DNA of 64,000 nt, taken from assembly GCA_013368445.1 (NCBI GenBank), contig JAACJO010000002.1, positions 1,736,001 through 1,800,000 of the forward strand, written 5' to 3'. The notes under the pieces are model-generated. The model was not told the DNA's origin and searched no databases. It saw only the letters and a list, made by a program, of their open reading frames with translations. The DNA is from Leucocoprinus leucothites. Its lineage: Eukaryota; Basidiomycota; Agaricomycetes; Agaricales; Agaricaceae. The stretch's first letter is position 1, and every line of letters starts with the position of its first letter. Of the stretch, positions 19,565 to 30,061 are shown one piece after another. Made by a program: the position numbers and the translations under genes.

Positions 19565-20111
19565 TGTCAAGATTTGTGAAATGCTAGTGCTTATGAAGCA
19601 CGCGAAAGTTACAGAGAGGTCGGTTGTTGGCTTCAGCATATGTGCTGCGCCCTTCTGATATTGCGTTGACCAATTTGGTCTACGAGGAAGATGACAGACA
19701 GTGCAAATTGGAATTCAACACTGAAGGAATAATGGACAGAGAATTCAGAGTGGAATCTTAGTCAATATTCAGAATGAATAATACATGAGTTAGTAGCGAC
19801 ATATTTAAGATAACGCGAAATTGGACAAATAACACGTAAATATTGTGAAGCTCACAATGCGACGATAAATGAATAAACAGATAAACAAAAAGTAAATAGA
19901 CAACGACAAATGCGATGTGACGGAGAATGACAAACATAAATGGAATGGCGGAAATGAATATGAGCACAAATGAAAGGATGATAGAATGATGAGCGGAGAC
20001 AGGCTGTGAAATATTTATCGAAATGATAGATAATGAAAAATCGTGGGAATCGGAAATCGAAAAAAATAGTCGGAGATCAAATCAGAGAGGTTGTGATCGC
20101 AGATCATGACA
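19565..20111 (-). repeat. G1 5' LTR
   Basis: This 547-bp LTR is upstream in element sense. Its end TGACA is followed by CCATC (20112-20116), the target repeat. It has the same length as its partner, so no indels are needed to align the two. Confidence 0.95.
19765..19807 (-). promoter_or_regulatory. G1 LTR core promoter and likely transcript start
   Basis: On the minus strand TAAATAT (19807-19801) lies about 26-32 bp upstream of ATTCTGAATAT (19775-19765). The spacing fits a TATA-type box and a start site at or near the self-primer. The same sequences occur in the other LTR (7026-7036 for the start). Confidence 0.45.
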
Positions 20112-20387
20112 CCATCATGCCATGCCCATGCATTGTGATGTGCCACTTGCAGCAGTCCTCATCATACTGAGAACTACTACTCCCACTCGAGTTGCTGTAA
20201 GGGTAGTCTGAAGGCAAATCCCCCTATCCCAACCACTACTGCCAGGGATCCCTGTCCCCACATCAAGTGCATTAACTGTGCCAAGTCTCACACAGCTGAC
20301 AATAGCAAATGCCCATTCTGGCAACACTGGTTTAATCAGCTTTGGCTTGAACACCATCACTGTGATGCCCCTCAGTTGTGTCTGTAG
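20112..20387 (+). pseudogene. B2 ORF1 C-terminus (zinc knuckles)
   Basis: This resumes the B2 ORF1 frame after the G1 insertion: SCHAHALRC continues the first knuckle, then CSSPHHTENYY, and the last knuckle CINCAKSHTADNSKC. It ends LCL-stop at 20385-20387. 20388-20721 is the B2 3' UTR, with no further gene. Confidence 0.8.
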
Positions 20388-20674
20388 GGTTCTCTTCCCT
20401 GCAGGTTGCATTGTCCACCCCCACACTGTGCATGGTGGGTCCTGGAGACCCAGGCCATGCACTTTCCATCTGCCAGCGAATCAGAACAGCCTGACTTGTA
20501 TAATAGTATGCTTTCATTTTGAACTATGTACCACTGCATGAAGATGTTGTTAGTACTAGGTGGACCTCAGACTCATATTTATACCTAGCTATGTAGATAT
20601 GTAGTTGGTAGTGGTACTTTCTGCATGTCATAGTAGTTAGGCACAGACTGCTATCATGCACTGCATTATAAATT

Positions 20675-20693
20675 TGGACCCCTTTGGGGTCCA
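20675..20693 (+). repeat. B2 3'-terminal hairpin
   Basis: TGGACCCC-TTT-GGGGTCCA is a perfect 8-bp stem with a 3-nt loop, just before the tail. The same hairpin is in B4 and B5. B6 has a different but equally paired version (63810-63828). Confidence 0.7.
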
Positions 20694-20721
20694 TTGATGT
20701 TTTTTTTTTAAAAAAAAAAAA

Positions 20722-21041
20722 CACCCATGCACATAGTGTTGAAGATGCAAGTTTTGGCAACCATGCTCCACCATGGAGATATGTGGGCTGAATAAATTTG
20801 TCCTCTCCTTTATGGAGATGAAGGAAGTTCTTACCAGTGTAAGTAGGAAGAGCAAACAGTCTTGTCCACTCATCTTTGCAAGCCTCAACCTTGGCTTTAT
20901 GCAGATAACCAAGAGTGGTAGAAGGATGAGCCCCTATACTCACCTGGAAAGAGGGATCAGTCACATAAGCATGAACTGTCCAATGGAAAGGCCACTTCAG
21001 ATGAGAGCAGACCTCATGGAATTTGATGGTGTGCTCGGCAT
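20722..21041 (-). pseudogene. C1 ORF2, segment after RNase H, inverted
   Basis: The minus strand encodes AEHTIKFHEVCSHLKWPFHW, then YLHKAKVEACKDEWTRLFAL, FIQPTYLHGGAWLPKLAS and STLCAWV. It leads on to the CysHis part at 5097-4847 on the other side of B2. The right end at 21041 is the inversion breakpoint. Confidence 0.75.
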
Positions 21042-21514
21042 AGGCTTTTTGGCTAGGTGAAGCTCCATGATCAGAAAGGCAGCTAGAGGTGACACACCAC
21101 ACCTAGAGTACCTTCTGCTTACATGCATGAGTAAAGAGACTCTTCAGGGTCTTTGAAGGGCTGTTTGCTGGTCCCCAACTTATCTGTGGGAAGACTGGCT
21201 TTGTTCTGGGTGGGGTGACTTGCGGTGTGGGGTGGGTAGTCCAGGGTCTGGCATAGGTCCCTGATGGTGTGGGTGGCAATACCAGTGGCTCGATTGCTAC
21301 ACTTTCTTGCAGTGGTAAGGCCATTACTACTACATCTGTGTTGGGCTTTGGCCTAAGGCATGTGGCTTCTATGGCAGTGAGCAGGCATATTCTGCTTGAG
21401 ATGTGAGGGGCATTTTCTCTCATGTTTGCTACTTAGAGTACTCTTTTGTATTTGACCAGACTGCTATCATGCACTGGTATATAAATTTATGATTATAAAA
21501 AAATAAAATAAAAA
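21042..21514 (+). other. C1 3' UTR and poly(A) tail
   Basis: This is the non-coding 3' end of family C, in sense, beginning at the inversion breakpoint. It ends ACTGGTATATAAATTTATG and an A-rich tail with T interruptions (to about 21514). The last part, AGACTGC...GCAC...TATAAATT, aligns without gaps to the ends of families A and B. Confidence 0.75.
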
Positions 21515-22986
21515 CCATCAGATGCTTATGGCTATTCTTGCAAAACAGGGGTTCCTGCTGAATGTGAGGGACTTCTTTGCTTTGTACCTAGTTGGGAGGG
21601 AGATGTGGTACCTTTAGGGTGCAGATTCCTCCAGCAACTTTGTAGCTGATGTAGGCATAGGTCAGGGCTTGGCTCTCTCCCCAGTCCTGTCAGCACTATA
21701 TTTAGCCCTGACCATTTGGTTATTCAAACAGCAGGCTACACATCTTGTATGTGATGTTCTTTCCTATGTGGATGACAGCACATTCATTGCCCAAGAGAAA
21801 GACTGGGCCACAAACCTTGAGGTGCTGAAAGGTGCATACAGGATTATGTTCAATATCTTCAATAAGTTTGGGCTAGTCATGGAATATGACAAGTCTGAGC
21901 TCTTTCATTTCTCCTGCAAGAAAGGGGACTCCAATCCACTGATTGATTTGGGGTTTGCCCCTGACACCAGTGACACACCCCTTAGACCCAAGACCTATTG
22001 GAGGCACTTGGGATTCTACTTTGATCATCAACTCTCATTCTGGGGGCATGTTCACTATTACTTCACCAAGGCTATCTCCACTGTTCACACAATGGGGATG
22101 CTGGGGAACTCTCTCAGGGGTCTTACCCCTAAGCAGAAACATCTGCTTTATAGAGCATGTGTTGTGCCTATTGCGACATATGGCTATAGACTCTGGTACA
22201 ATGAGTATGCCTGTTGTAAGGCACACCTGGCCAGCCTTACCAAGATGCAGTATCATACTGCTCTTTGGATTATTGGTGCCTTCCACACCTCCCCTACAGG
22301 TGAGGCTGAGGCCCTTGCCAGCCTCATCCTGATCCACCTGCACCTCAAGAAGCTCACTTTGTAGTCATCATTCCACATTGCAACTCTTTCTCACACCCAC
22401 CTGCTAAGATCCTTAGTGGGCAGGGGCACTCTGGCTGGCATACCTATGCACCACCACCATCTTCTGAATCTCAGGAGAGCAGCTGATTGCACCCAATCTT
22501 CTATTGTGGAGTCTGCTTCCAAACTTCCCCAACTTACTGAGCAGTTTGATGTGGATGTGGTTGAGGCTCGCCCAGGACACCAGCTCATGGACCGCTCTGT
22601 GGACAGGGTCAAATTTGAAGAGGTTGACAATGATCAAGATGATGCTGACAAACTCTGGGCTCTTGAATCTGCATATGAGCATGCCAGATCCAATCCTAAT
22701 TGTGTGACAGTGGCTACTGATGCTTCTGTGTGCACTGATCACACAATACAGGCAGTTGCTGCTGTCTGTGTCCTGCACCAGAACAAACCACTTCAGTGGT
22801 TCTGCTGTGTAGCAGGCAAAGCCACTACACCAGATGCATAACTATTTGCCCTTTGGCTTGGTGTCAAGCATGCTTGTCACATGCCTGATGCCAGGTCAAT
22901 TGTTTTATTCACCAACCATATTGCCATAGAGCAATCAGCAGTGGACCCATCTACCCACTCTGGCCAGGCTCATTTCCTGGCAGTGT
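21515..22986 (+). pseudogene. C2 ORF2, RT palm to RNase H
   Basis: The sequence enters at MLMAILAKQGFLLNVRDFFA. RT landmarks are IGQGLALSPVLSALYLAL and the catalytic YVDDSTFIA (about 21769). The 231-codon open stretch 21669-22364 covers the palm and thumb (GFYFDHQLSFWGHVHYY). A TAG at 22362 follows HLKKLTL. The RNase H domain (VTVATDASVCTDH, then TPDA) has another stop near 22839. A3 interrupts it after WPGSF at 22986. Confidence 0.8.
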
Positions 22987-23319
22987 TATTCAGTGCTCTA
23001 CTGAAGATGCAGGAGTCTTCCTCACCCACATTATTTGGGCTGGCTAGGCCAAAGGTATAATTACAAGTGTTTGCCCTTTTGATATTGCACAATTCTTCCC
23101 TTCATTAAATCACAATATCCTTACTGACATCCTATGATGCCAGGGGTTTGCCCCTCAACTTGTGAATTTCTTCTCTCACTACCTCATAGGCTGCTCCATG
23201 CAGTTCATGTGGAATACCTTTTTGTCTGATGCCCACAACGCAGATGTTGGCATAGGGCAAGGTTTGGCTTTATCCCCCATTCTTTCAGCGCTATATTTGG
23301 CACCTCTTATGTTCATGTT

Positions 23320-23903
23320 TTTTTTTTTTTAATTTAAATCAGTGGACCCCAAAGGGGTCCAAATTTATAATGCAGTGCACAATAGCAGTCCATGCCTGAC
23401 TACATACTACAGGGAACTAGTACTGCTACTAACTATAGAGCATACAGCCAAGAATATATATAATAGTCCTGTCTGAGACAATACTAGAATTGACAGCAGA
23501 AGGGGGGCTAGGCATATAACAAACTACAGAGAGATGAGACATGTACCATTATCACTGCATCTGAAAGTGGCAGGCCTTGGGGTTTGTGGGGGCCCACCCA
23601 GCGACTGGCAATGGATGGGGGACCATGCATTGGCACTAGGGAGCTCTCCCTAGGCCCAGGGCCAACCAGCAGGACCAGAATGACTTTGCAGCCAATCCCA
23701 ATCAAAGTGGTGGTACCAGAACATGCATTTGCAGTCAGTCACAGCATGTTCCTTACTGCAGTTAACACACTTGATGTGGGGACAGGGTTCCCTGGCAGGT
23801 GTAGGCTAGATGGGGGGGTTAGCCTTCAGCAACCTCTTATAGCAGGAGGAGGTGGTGTGGTGATTCTCAGACCAATGTGGCCCTCTGCATTGTGAACATC
23901 TGA
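23320..23903 (-). mobile_element. B4: short 5'-truncated family B LINE
   Basis: It is inserted into A3 with direct repeats tcttatgttcatgtt (23305-23319) and tctcatgttcatgtt (23904-23918). On the minus strand it holds the zinc-knuckle end of ORF1 (from CSQC-type residues near 23890 downward, with a stop after PANPPI), the B 3' UTR, the GGACCCC-TTT-GGGGTCC hairpin and a poly(A) tail. Confidence 0.85.
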
Positions 23904-24913
23904 TCTCATGTTCATGTTCAACCAATGTGCTCATCTCCAATCCATTCCCGCATCCCTTCTATCTTTTGTTGATGATGGGCTTTATATTTCACAAGTGAAG
24001 AACTACACTGACACTCTTTCCTCTCTCAAAGCATCATACTCCATCATCAATTCCATCTGTACTGACCTTGGACTAGTTGTTGAACACAAAAAAGTCCGAG
24101 GTCTTCCATTTCTCTTGTCACCATAATGACTTGAACCCCCCACTTGACCTCTCCAACTTTGGTGGCCCCATCCTCTCCTCTAAACCCTTTTGGAGATACC
24201 TCAGCTTCTATTTCGATTGTTGCCTCTCATTCCAAAAGCATGTCTGATATTATTCAACTAAAGCATTGTCTATGGTGAAAGCTATGGGCATGCTAGGTAA
24301 CTCCACTCAAGGTCTTCTCCCCCTTCAAAAACAACTCCTCTATAGGTCATGTGTCATCCCTGTGGCTACATATGGCTTTCATCTCTGGTACTTCAAAGGT
24401 GCTTGTAACAAGGTGCTTATCAAGGCCCTCTCATCTATGCAAAGGCATGCAGCTCTCTGGATCACTGACACCTTCTGCACTTCTCCCTCTGGTAGTGCCA
24501 AAAGTATTGTAGGACTTATCCCCACCCACCTTCATCTTTGTAAACTAGCTATTTATTCTTCATATCAAGTTTCTACTTTACCTTCTAATCATGCATTATG
24601 TTCTCTCTTGTCAGATCATTTCTCTCTTAAATCTTCCCCTCATCTCCTATCACTTTGCCTTCTCACCCCAGCCAAAAAAGCTAAACTAAAAGGCCCTCTT
24701 ATTGATGTAGATAGTTTTCTTTCTCATCTTTCTGATTTATTCTCTCCAATTGCCCCTGAATCTAAGCCTAGACATCGACTTGTGGATATTTTTTCTGATT
24801 GTATTTACTTTCATCCCTGTGACCAAAAATATAAACACAAAATGTACAAACATATCTCATCTCTTGATTCAGTTTTTTTGTCTTCCTCTTCTGATCGTAA
24901 TTGTATATCAGTT

Positions 24914-24944
24914 TTTTTTTAATTTTTTTTTAATTTTTTTTTAA
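24914..24944 (-). mobile_element. Poly(A)-only LINE insertion
   Basis: A 31-bp run of T broken by AA is flanked by a perfect 16-bp direct repeat, taattgtatatcagtt (24898-24913 and 24945-24960). The repeated sequence is A3 coding sequence, present once in other copies. The structure is that of a retroinsertion that copied nothing but the poly(A) tail. Confidence 0.75.
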
Positions 24945-26120
24945 TAATTGTATATCAGTTGTGACTGATGCTTCTATACCCCTTGTAGGTTCCCTTCAGG
25001 CAGTTTTGGTGGCACACCTTTATTGCAGTGGATGACAAGTGTCCCATGCAAAACAAGCAAGCAGTTGGGTGTCTTCAACAGATGCTGAACTCTACTCCAT
25101 TCACATTGGCATCGCTAAGACCATTTCCCTCCAGTGTGACCACATCATCCTCATCACTGACTGTCTTCCAGCAGCCAAGCTGGTGGTCAACCCCTCCATC
25201 CACTCAAGTCAGTCACATTCTATCCACATTTGCCAAATCCTATCCAACTGGCTCACAGCCAAGCCATCACAATCCATTGACTTCTGGGACATCCCATCTA
25301 AGTGACATTGGAAGCCTCATCTTAAAGTCCATAATGATGTCACCACTACACACATCCATGCCCCTCCCCTCATGGGGTGCTACTCTTGACTTCTTGTAAT
25401 GCAAGGCTACCAATGACTGCCAGAAATCCTGGGAGTCCACATTCTGGAAGAAGAAGTACTGCAGCAATGGTTTCCTTCTTTCAAAAAAGAATTGCAAGTT
25501 CCTCACCCCCACTTATGTCAAGGGAGGCACTTGGCTTCCTCTTGTGAACAAGTCACCTATGCTATGCACCCATATGACTTGTGCTATTCTCAACCATGCT
25601 TCCATTGGAGCTTTTTGCAAGAGGTTCTTCCCCCTTGAGCCCAAGTCCTGTCATTGTGGCCATCACCTGGAAACACAACACCATATCCTATGCTATTGTC
25701 CACTCTATCCCATCTGCACTCAGTGGGTGCAATGCACTTTCCCTCAGTATGAGTTCCTCATCAAGTTCTTGAAAAAGAACCCAGCTACTTTTGCCTTCAC
25801 CAACCAAGGCACACATCCACCACTGCTACAAGCTTCTATGCCCACTGAACCAAATGAAGGTGAACTATTTTCCTTTATTTCCTCTCTCTACTTTTCTTTT
25901 GAGTCCGACCTCTGTGCATAACACCTTGTTCTATAGTTTCTCTTTCCAGTCTTCTCTATTTTGCTGGACTAATCATATATAGTCTTTGTCTTAAGCAGTC
26001 TTCGACCACTTCATGTACCCTAGCTTGCCATATCATACTGACTGTTTGTATTATTTAGTTAAAAGCAGACTGCAATTGGGCACTGCTATATAAATTCATT
26101 GATTTTTTTAAAAAAAAAAA

Positions 26121-26388
26121 ATTTCCTAGCAGTGTTTGGTTGTCTGATGGAGTGGCTCAGCACTGATGCCAAGCACACCATCAAATTCCATGAGGTCCAC
26201 TCTCATCTGAAGTGGCCTTTCCATTGGTTAGTTCATGCATATGCAACTGACCCCTCTTTCCAGGTGAGTATAGGGGCTTGTCCCTCTACCACCCTTGGAT
26301 ATCTGTGTAAAGTTGAGGTTGAGGCCTGCAAAGATGAGTGGACAAGACTGTTTGCTCTTCCTACTTACACTGGTAAGGACTTCCTTTG
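26121..26388 (+). pseudogene. C2 ORF2, segment after RNase H
   Basis: This continues C2 after A3: MEWLSTDAKHTIKFHEVHSH, then YLCKVEVEACKDEWTRLFAL and YTGKDF. It is open and collinear with the same part of C3 (43936 downward). A4 interrupts it at 26389. Confidence 0.75.
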
Positions 26389-26772
26389 AGTATGCACCCC
26401 AGCATGGCACAATGCAGGAATTGCTGGCGGTGGGGCCATCCCACTCATGCATGTTGCACCCTTGGCACTCACTGTCAAATTTGTGGTGGCCCTCATTGTG
26501 TTAAGAACCATCATTCCATGGCCTGGTATTGCAAGGCCAATCCCAAATCAAACCCCCTTTATGATGCTACTCCTGACAGTGCTCTTTGCCCCCACTTCAA
26601 GAACTTCAAGTGCCTCAATTGTAAAGATGATCATCAGATCAATGACACTAAATGTCCCTTCTGGAGAAATAGGTTTGATCACACCTGGCATTCCAACAAA
26701 ACTGCCAAGTCATGCACTGCATGTGCCATCCATGCTAACACCAATTGCTCCAGTGGTGGAGTTGCTGTTTAA
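26389..26772 (+). pseudogene. A4 ORF1 C-terminal fragment
   Basis: The open frame carries the three zinc knuckles of family A ORF1: CRNCWRWGHPTHAC, CQICGG-like (here with KFVV in another frame) and CLNCKDDHQINDTKC. It ends at TAA 26770-26772. Two bases later comes the ORF2 ATG. The N-terminal part was never copied (5' truncation). Confidence 0.8.
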
Positions 26773-26774
26773 AT

Positions 26775-28276
26775 ATGTCTGGTAAAAACAATGTTATTTC
26801 TTCTGTTTGCATTCATTTGCAAAATGTGGGGCACTCTTATGCCCTCATTGATACTATTCTTGAGTCCAAGAAGCTGGACTTTGACATTATTTTTCTACAG
26901 GAACCTCCATGGAATTATATCTGCAAGACACCCTCTATGACTAACCCTGAAGGGGATGATGTCATAGGTGCCCCTATTCATCCTGAGTGGCTGTGTATGG
27001 TTCACCCTACCAAGTCCAATGATCTCCAACCCCATACTTTAACTTATGTTTACAGGTGTCTTCTTTGTATGAGACCTATCCTTCAACAGGATTGGGTTAA
27101 CCACCAAGATATCCAAATTCTTGGACTCTTTAATCAGGGTAACTATATCCATTTCCTTAACATATATCCTGATTTGTCATCTTTGGCAATTACTTTTTTA
27201 TTGACAAATGTCATTGATATTCCTAACATTGTATACATAGGAGGCAATTTCAATTGTCACTCTCTGGAGTGGGATCCTCTATCCCCCACCTCCCTCATTC
27301 CACTATAACTCTGACAGAGTTAGTAGAAAGCCTTAATCTTTCAAGGTCTCTACCAACCTCATTTTCTCCCACCCATTTTTCTTCCATTGAAGGACATGAT
27401 AATTCTGTTATCAATTTGATTTTTTGTGCTAACAATTCTACTCCCCATGTTATTGACACAAGTTCGAGACTTCCATCCAATCATGCACCTCCACTCATTG
27501 ACCTTCCAATCCACCCGGATTATATTAATTACAGAAAACATGTTCTGCCCAAGGATAGTGATGAAGAGACTGCTTTTATTTCTCAGGTCTCAGAGCATCT
27601 GGCAGCTATTGATTGTTCAAACATTTGCTCTACCTCTTGTTTGGATAACATCTCCAACTCTATTTCTTGCATATTTAATGACACTTGGAATATGAACTCT
27701 AAATCCATATGGATTACTAACTGGTCAAAAGAATGGTGGACTCCTCACTGTTCTGAGACTTTACTTACCTACAGGAGAACCAAAGAATGGAAAGATTGGC
27801 AAACATTTAGGGTGGCTACTTGAGCTGCTAAATGTTCTTTCTTCAACGAGCATATTCATAAAATCACCTCGACCAACAAATGCCCCTGGGACCTTATGGA
27901 GTGGGTTAAACAGCAAAAGCTACTAGCTATAGAGGGAATCTGATATCAAGGATGCCCATGCAATGATCTACCAGACCCATGGAATGCCCTCCATTCATCA
28001 TATAACTCTGCATTGGGCCGACCAGTAAGCCCTCACATTCTAAATGAAATAAAATCTCTCCCTACCTGTTCCTGGGCAGACTTCTCCACTCTTGAATTAA
28101 CTGAATCCCTGTTGTCTTGCACTAACTCCTCAGCACCTAGCCCTGACCATATATCTTGGAAACACTTGAAGTCTATAGTTGCTTATAACAACTGCCTCAA
28201 GAATATTATTCTCATCGCTAACATATATGTGCATCTCTCTCACTGGCTGAGTCATTTCAAGGACTCAGTCTCTATG
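26775..28276 (+). pseudogene. A4 ORF2, endonuclease and linker
   Basis: The ATG at 26775 opens MSGKNNVISSV. The AP-type endonuclease shows IIFLQEPPWN, then YIGGNFNC (Asn where A8 has GGDFNC, a likely catalytic loss) and LPSNHAPPLID (A8 has SDHAP). A TAA near 27306 and a TGA near 27821 break it. The frame reaches WLSHFKDSVS, where U1 is inserted. Confidence 0.8.
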
Positions 28277-30061
28277 AGTTTTTTTACCTGTGCCTTTGGC
28301 ATGGGGGCTGTGTGATGTTTAATCTGAATTTGAAAATTAAAAATAATTCCTGAATTGTCCACCCACTATGGACTTTGCCTGTGCCTCAGGTGCTGGGGAG
28401 GGTTTTCTATGTAAATCTTAATTTGTGAGATGATTGGCCTTCCTGTGCCTAAGTCTATGTCAAGTGCCCATGTGTGCAAGGCAGGTAATGTTTATTTTGC
28501 ACTTATCAAGTGCTTAAGTACCAGTATACAATCTGATCCCTTTTGAAATACATTTTGAGTTTTAAGTGTGGGCAAGCACATTTCCCATACCTATTGCATG
28601 TCTAAGTACCCATGCCCATGCAATAATAAGTCTGAATTTTGAACTTGAATAAATCTGAGGTAGAAGCTCTCTCCTCTCCCTGCATGTCCAAATTTAATTG
28701 GTTTGTGAGATCACTGATCTCCCATACCCAACTCCATTTACATGCCCATGCTTGTGCCCATGCTCATGTGGTGTAGGGACTTTGATCTACTTTCTCGCGC
28801 TCATTGAGCGTTTAAGCGCCCACATGTGCGCGTTGTACATTAGAGCATGGCTATTCATATTCATCACATAAATTTAACTTCAACTCAAATACTCATGAAA
28901 ATTTTTAATCACTACATGTGGATAAGACCCCCCTCTTTCCTGTGCATCTAACCCCTACTGTGAGTGGGTGTGATATCTAATATGTATGGTTTCCCATGCC
29001 TAAGAGCCTGTGTGTATGCACAATAGCCTGGAGTCCCCATCAGCCCTGGCCTGGCAAAGCTAGGTTTGAACCCTGCCCTTGATCGTGGACTACATGTTGA
29101 CACCAGGTGATTTCTACCACTCAGAAGGAGGAAAGCAAAATGGAGGCTGTTAAGCTGCAGCACCATGTGTAGCAATGCATTGTGTTAGGTGTGGGAAGGT
29201 AACCTGATAAGGGTGCTAACACCAACCATGGCTATAAGGATAGTCTGGGGTATGGAAGTAGGGTGATGTGACAAATGATGGGAGCCTTTGGCATTATCAT
29301 TTCAGCACTGATATACTAAATTCACACCAACTACCAACCTACTACAAACCCAGAGAATGAGGTGGAACTCCTATGAAATCTGGTACCTGGCAAAAGGGCC
29401 ATCTGCTGTGACCACCTCCAACTATCTGCTCAGCAACTCACTATCCATATCAGTGCAGTGAGCGTGACAATAACATAGTGACCAAAGATATGGGACTATC
29501 CTCCCTTTGTTACCTTTGGAGCTAGGGTATATAGATAGATATTGGGCTATGCCTGGGGATCTGTCTGTGTACATTACTCACTGTAATTAGTGCATGTTTG
29601 CTTGTCCATGGTTAATAAATTGAATCTCTCTCTCATCAGCCCTATTGATGACTTTCTCGCGGCTGATATGTAAATAAGTGCTCATTGATGCACTCTGATC
29701 CAGCCATCAGTAAGCTTCTCATGCTTGATATGCACACGTTTCACCCTTCAGAACTCATTTTCTTGTGCTCAAATGCGACTTTAGTGCTAGAAGCCATGCA
29801 AATTACCCACCACTGGCATATGAAGCATCCATCAACTTTGTTTCAACATTGGTGGTAGTCATTTGGACCGTGGGAGGCCCCATCACTTACTTTCCCATAC
29901 CTGTATGTGGCACAGCACTTACAGTGAGAAAGGGTTCAGACTGCTGACATAACCCATGGAAACTTGAGCACTTGTCTTGGTATAGTATTTATGGGACAAC
30001 TTTGCTGACCAATTCTGACTAAGCTTACAAATCCTTCCCCCACATCCAATTCTTTATAGAT
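28277..30061. other. U1: unclassified non-coding insertion in A4
   Basis: About 1.8 kb separates gtctctat (to 28276) from atcattccc (30062), which are contiguous in other family A copies. No coding frame longer than about 75 codons is convincing. The left third is rich in variants of CCTGTGCC and CCCATGCC. A tRNA-like box pair lies at 29062-29125 on the minus strand. I see no terminal inverted repeat, LTR or poly(A). At most a 2-bp AT duplication flanks it. Confidence 0.6.
29062..29125 (-). repeat. Possible tRNA-derived SINE head in U1
   Basis: On the minus strand TCTGAGTGGTAGAAA (29125-29111) resembles a Pol III A box, and GGGTTCAAACCT (29073-29062) is a good B box. The spacing of about 40 nt is like that in tRNA genes. 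The sequence between them does not fold as a full tRNA by eye, so a tRNA-derived SINE is more likely than a tRNA gene. No SINE tail was identified. Confidence 0.35.

Larger units (their letters stand above)
6826..20111 (-). mobile_element. G1: chromodomain Ty3/Gypsy LTR retrotransposon
   Basis: Two 547-bp LTRs (6826-7372 and 19565-20111) begin TGTCA and end TGACA. They are flanked by the 5-bp direct repeat CCATC at 6821-6825 and 20112-20116. Read on the minus strand, the order is 5' LTR, primer site, gag (19524-17944), pol (protease, RT, RNase H, integrase, chromodomain; to 11298), polypurine tract and 3' LTR. B3 and A2 were inserted later. Without them the element is about 8.0 kb. A further gene lies between pol and the 3' LTR on the opposite strand (7453-8658). 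All frames carry stops, so it is dead. Confidence 0.95.
5098..20721 (+). mobile_element. B2: ORF1-only LINE split by G1
   Basis: The 5' leader starts CATCCCTTCCTTGTCC at 5098. The 3' end is a hairpin (20675-20693) and a T/A run ending in about 12 A at 20721. Flanks cacatctgtgcacata (5082-5097) and cacccatgcacata (20722-20735) look like a target-site duplication altered by transitions. Removing G1 and one copy of its 5-bp duplication restores a continuous ORF1 frame and an element of about 2.35 kb. It holds only ORF1 and a 330-bp 3' UTR (20388-20721), with no ORF2. Confidence 0.8.
4069..21514 (+). mobile_element. C1: family C LINE with an inverted interior
   Basis: The 3' part of a family C element has been split. 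4069-4738 is sense ORF2 (RNase H region). 4739-5097 and 20722-21041 are antisense and hold the following part of ORF2 and the first part of the 3' UTR. 21042-21514 is the rest of the 3' UTR in sense, ending TATATAAATTTATGATTATAAAA. The sense and antisense pieces are exactly complementary in content: ORF2 leaves off at WLGA (4738) and resumes at AEHT (21041, antisense), and the 3' UTR leaves off at ggtaagg (4739) and resumes at taggctttt (21042). B2, containing G1, sits inside the inverted block. C1 was itself inserted into C2 at 21515. Confidence 0.75.
22987..25921 (+). pseudogene. A3 ORF2 (RT, RNase H, CysHis), decayed
   Basis: RT residues up to ALYLAPLMFMF precede B4. From 23904 on, FVDDGLYISQVKNYTDTLSS follows. 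A frameshift near 24090 breaks EHDKSE. RNase H (VVTDASIPLVGS, ILITDCLPAAK) and the C-terminus CHCGHHLETQHHILCYC can be followed to the stop at 25919-25921. Several TGA and TAG stops and CG-poor sequence indicate old age. Confidence 0.8.
22987..26120 (+). mobile_element. A3: 5'-truncated family A LINE
   Basis: It is flanked by atttcctggcagtgt (22972-22986) and atttcctagcagtgt (26121-26135). It begins in RT (VIQCSTEDAGVFLTHII), contains B4 and a poly(A)-only insertion, and ends with the family A 3' terminus and a T/A run. The 3' UTR is at 25922-26120. Confidence 0.9.

Noticed and set aside
29040..29130. A functional tRNA gene
   Set aside because: A-box and B-box are recognisable, but I could not form an acceptor stem and anticodon arm, so only a tRNA-derived relic is claimed.
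28277..30061. U1 as a Helitron
   Set aside because: The insertion is next to A/T bases, but the ends lack the 5' TC and 3' CTRR with hairpin that Helitrons have.
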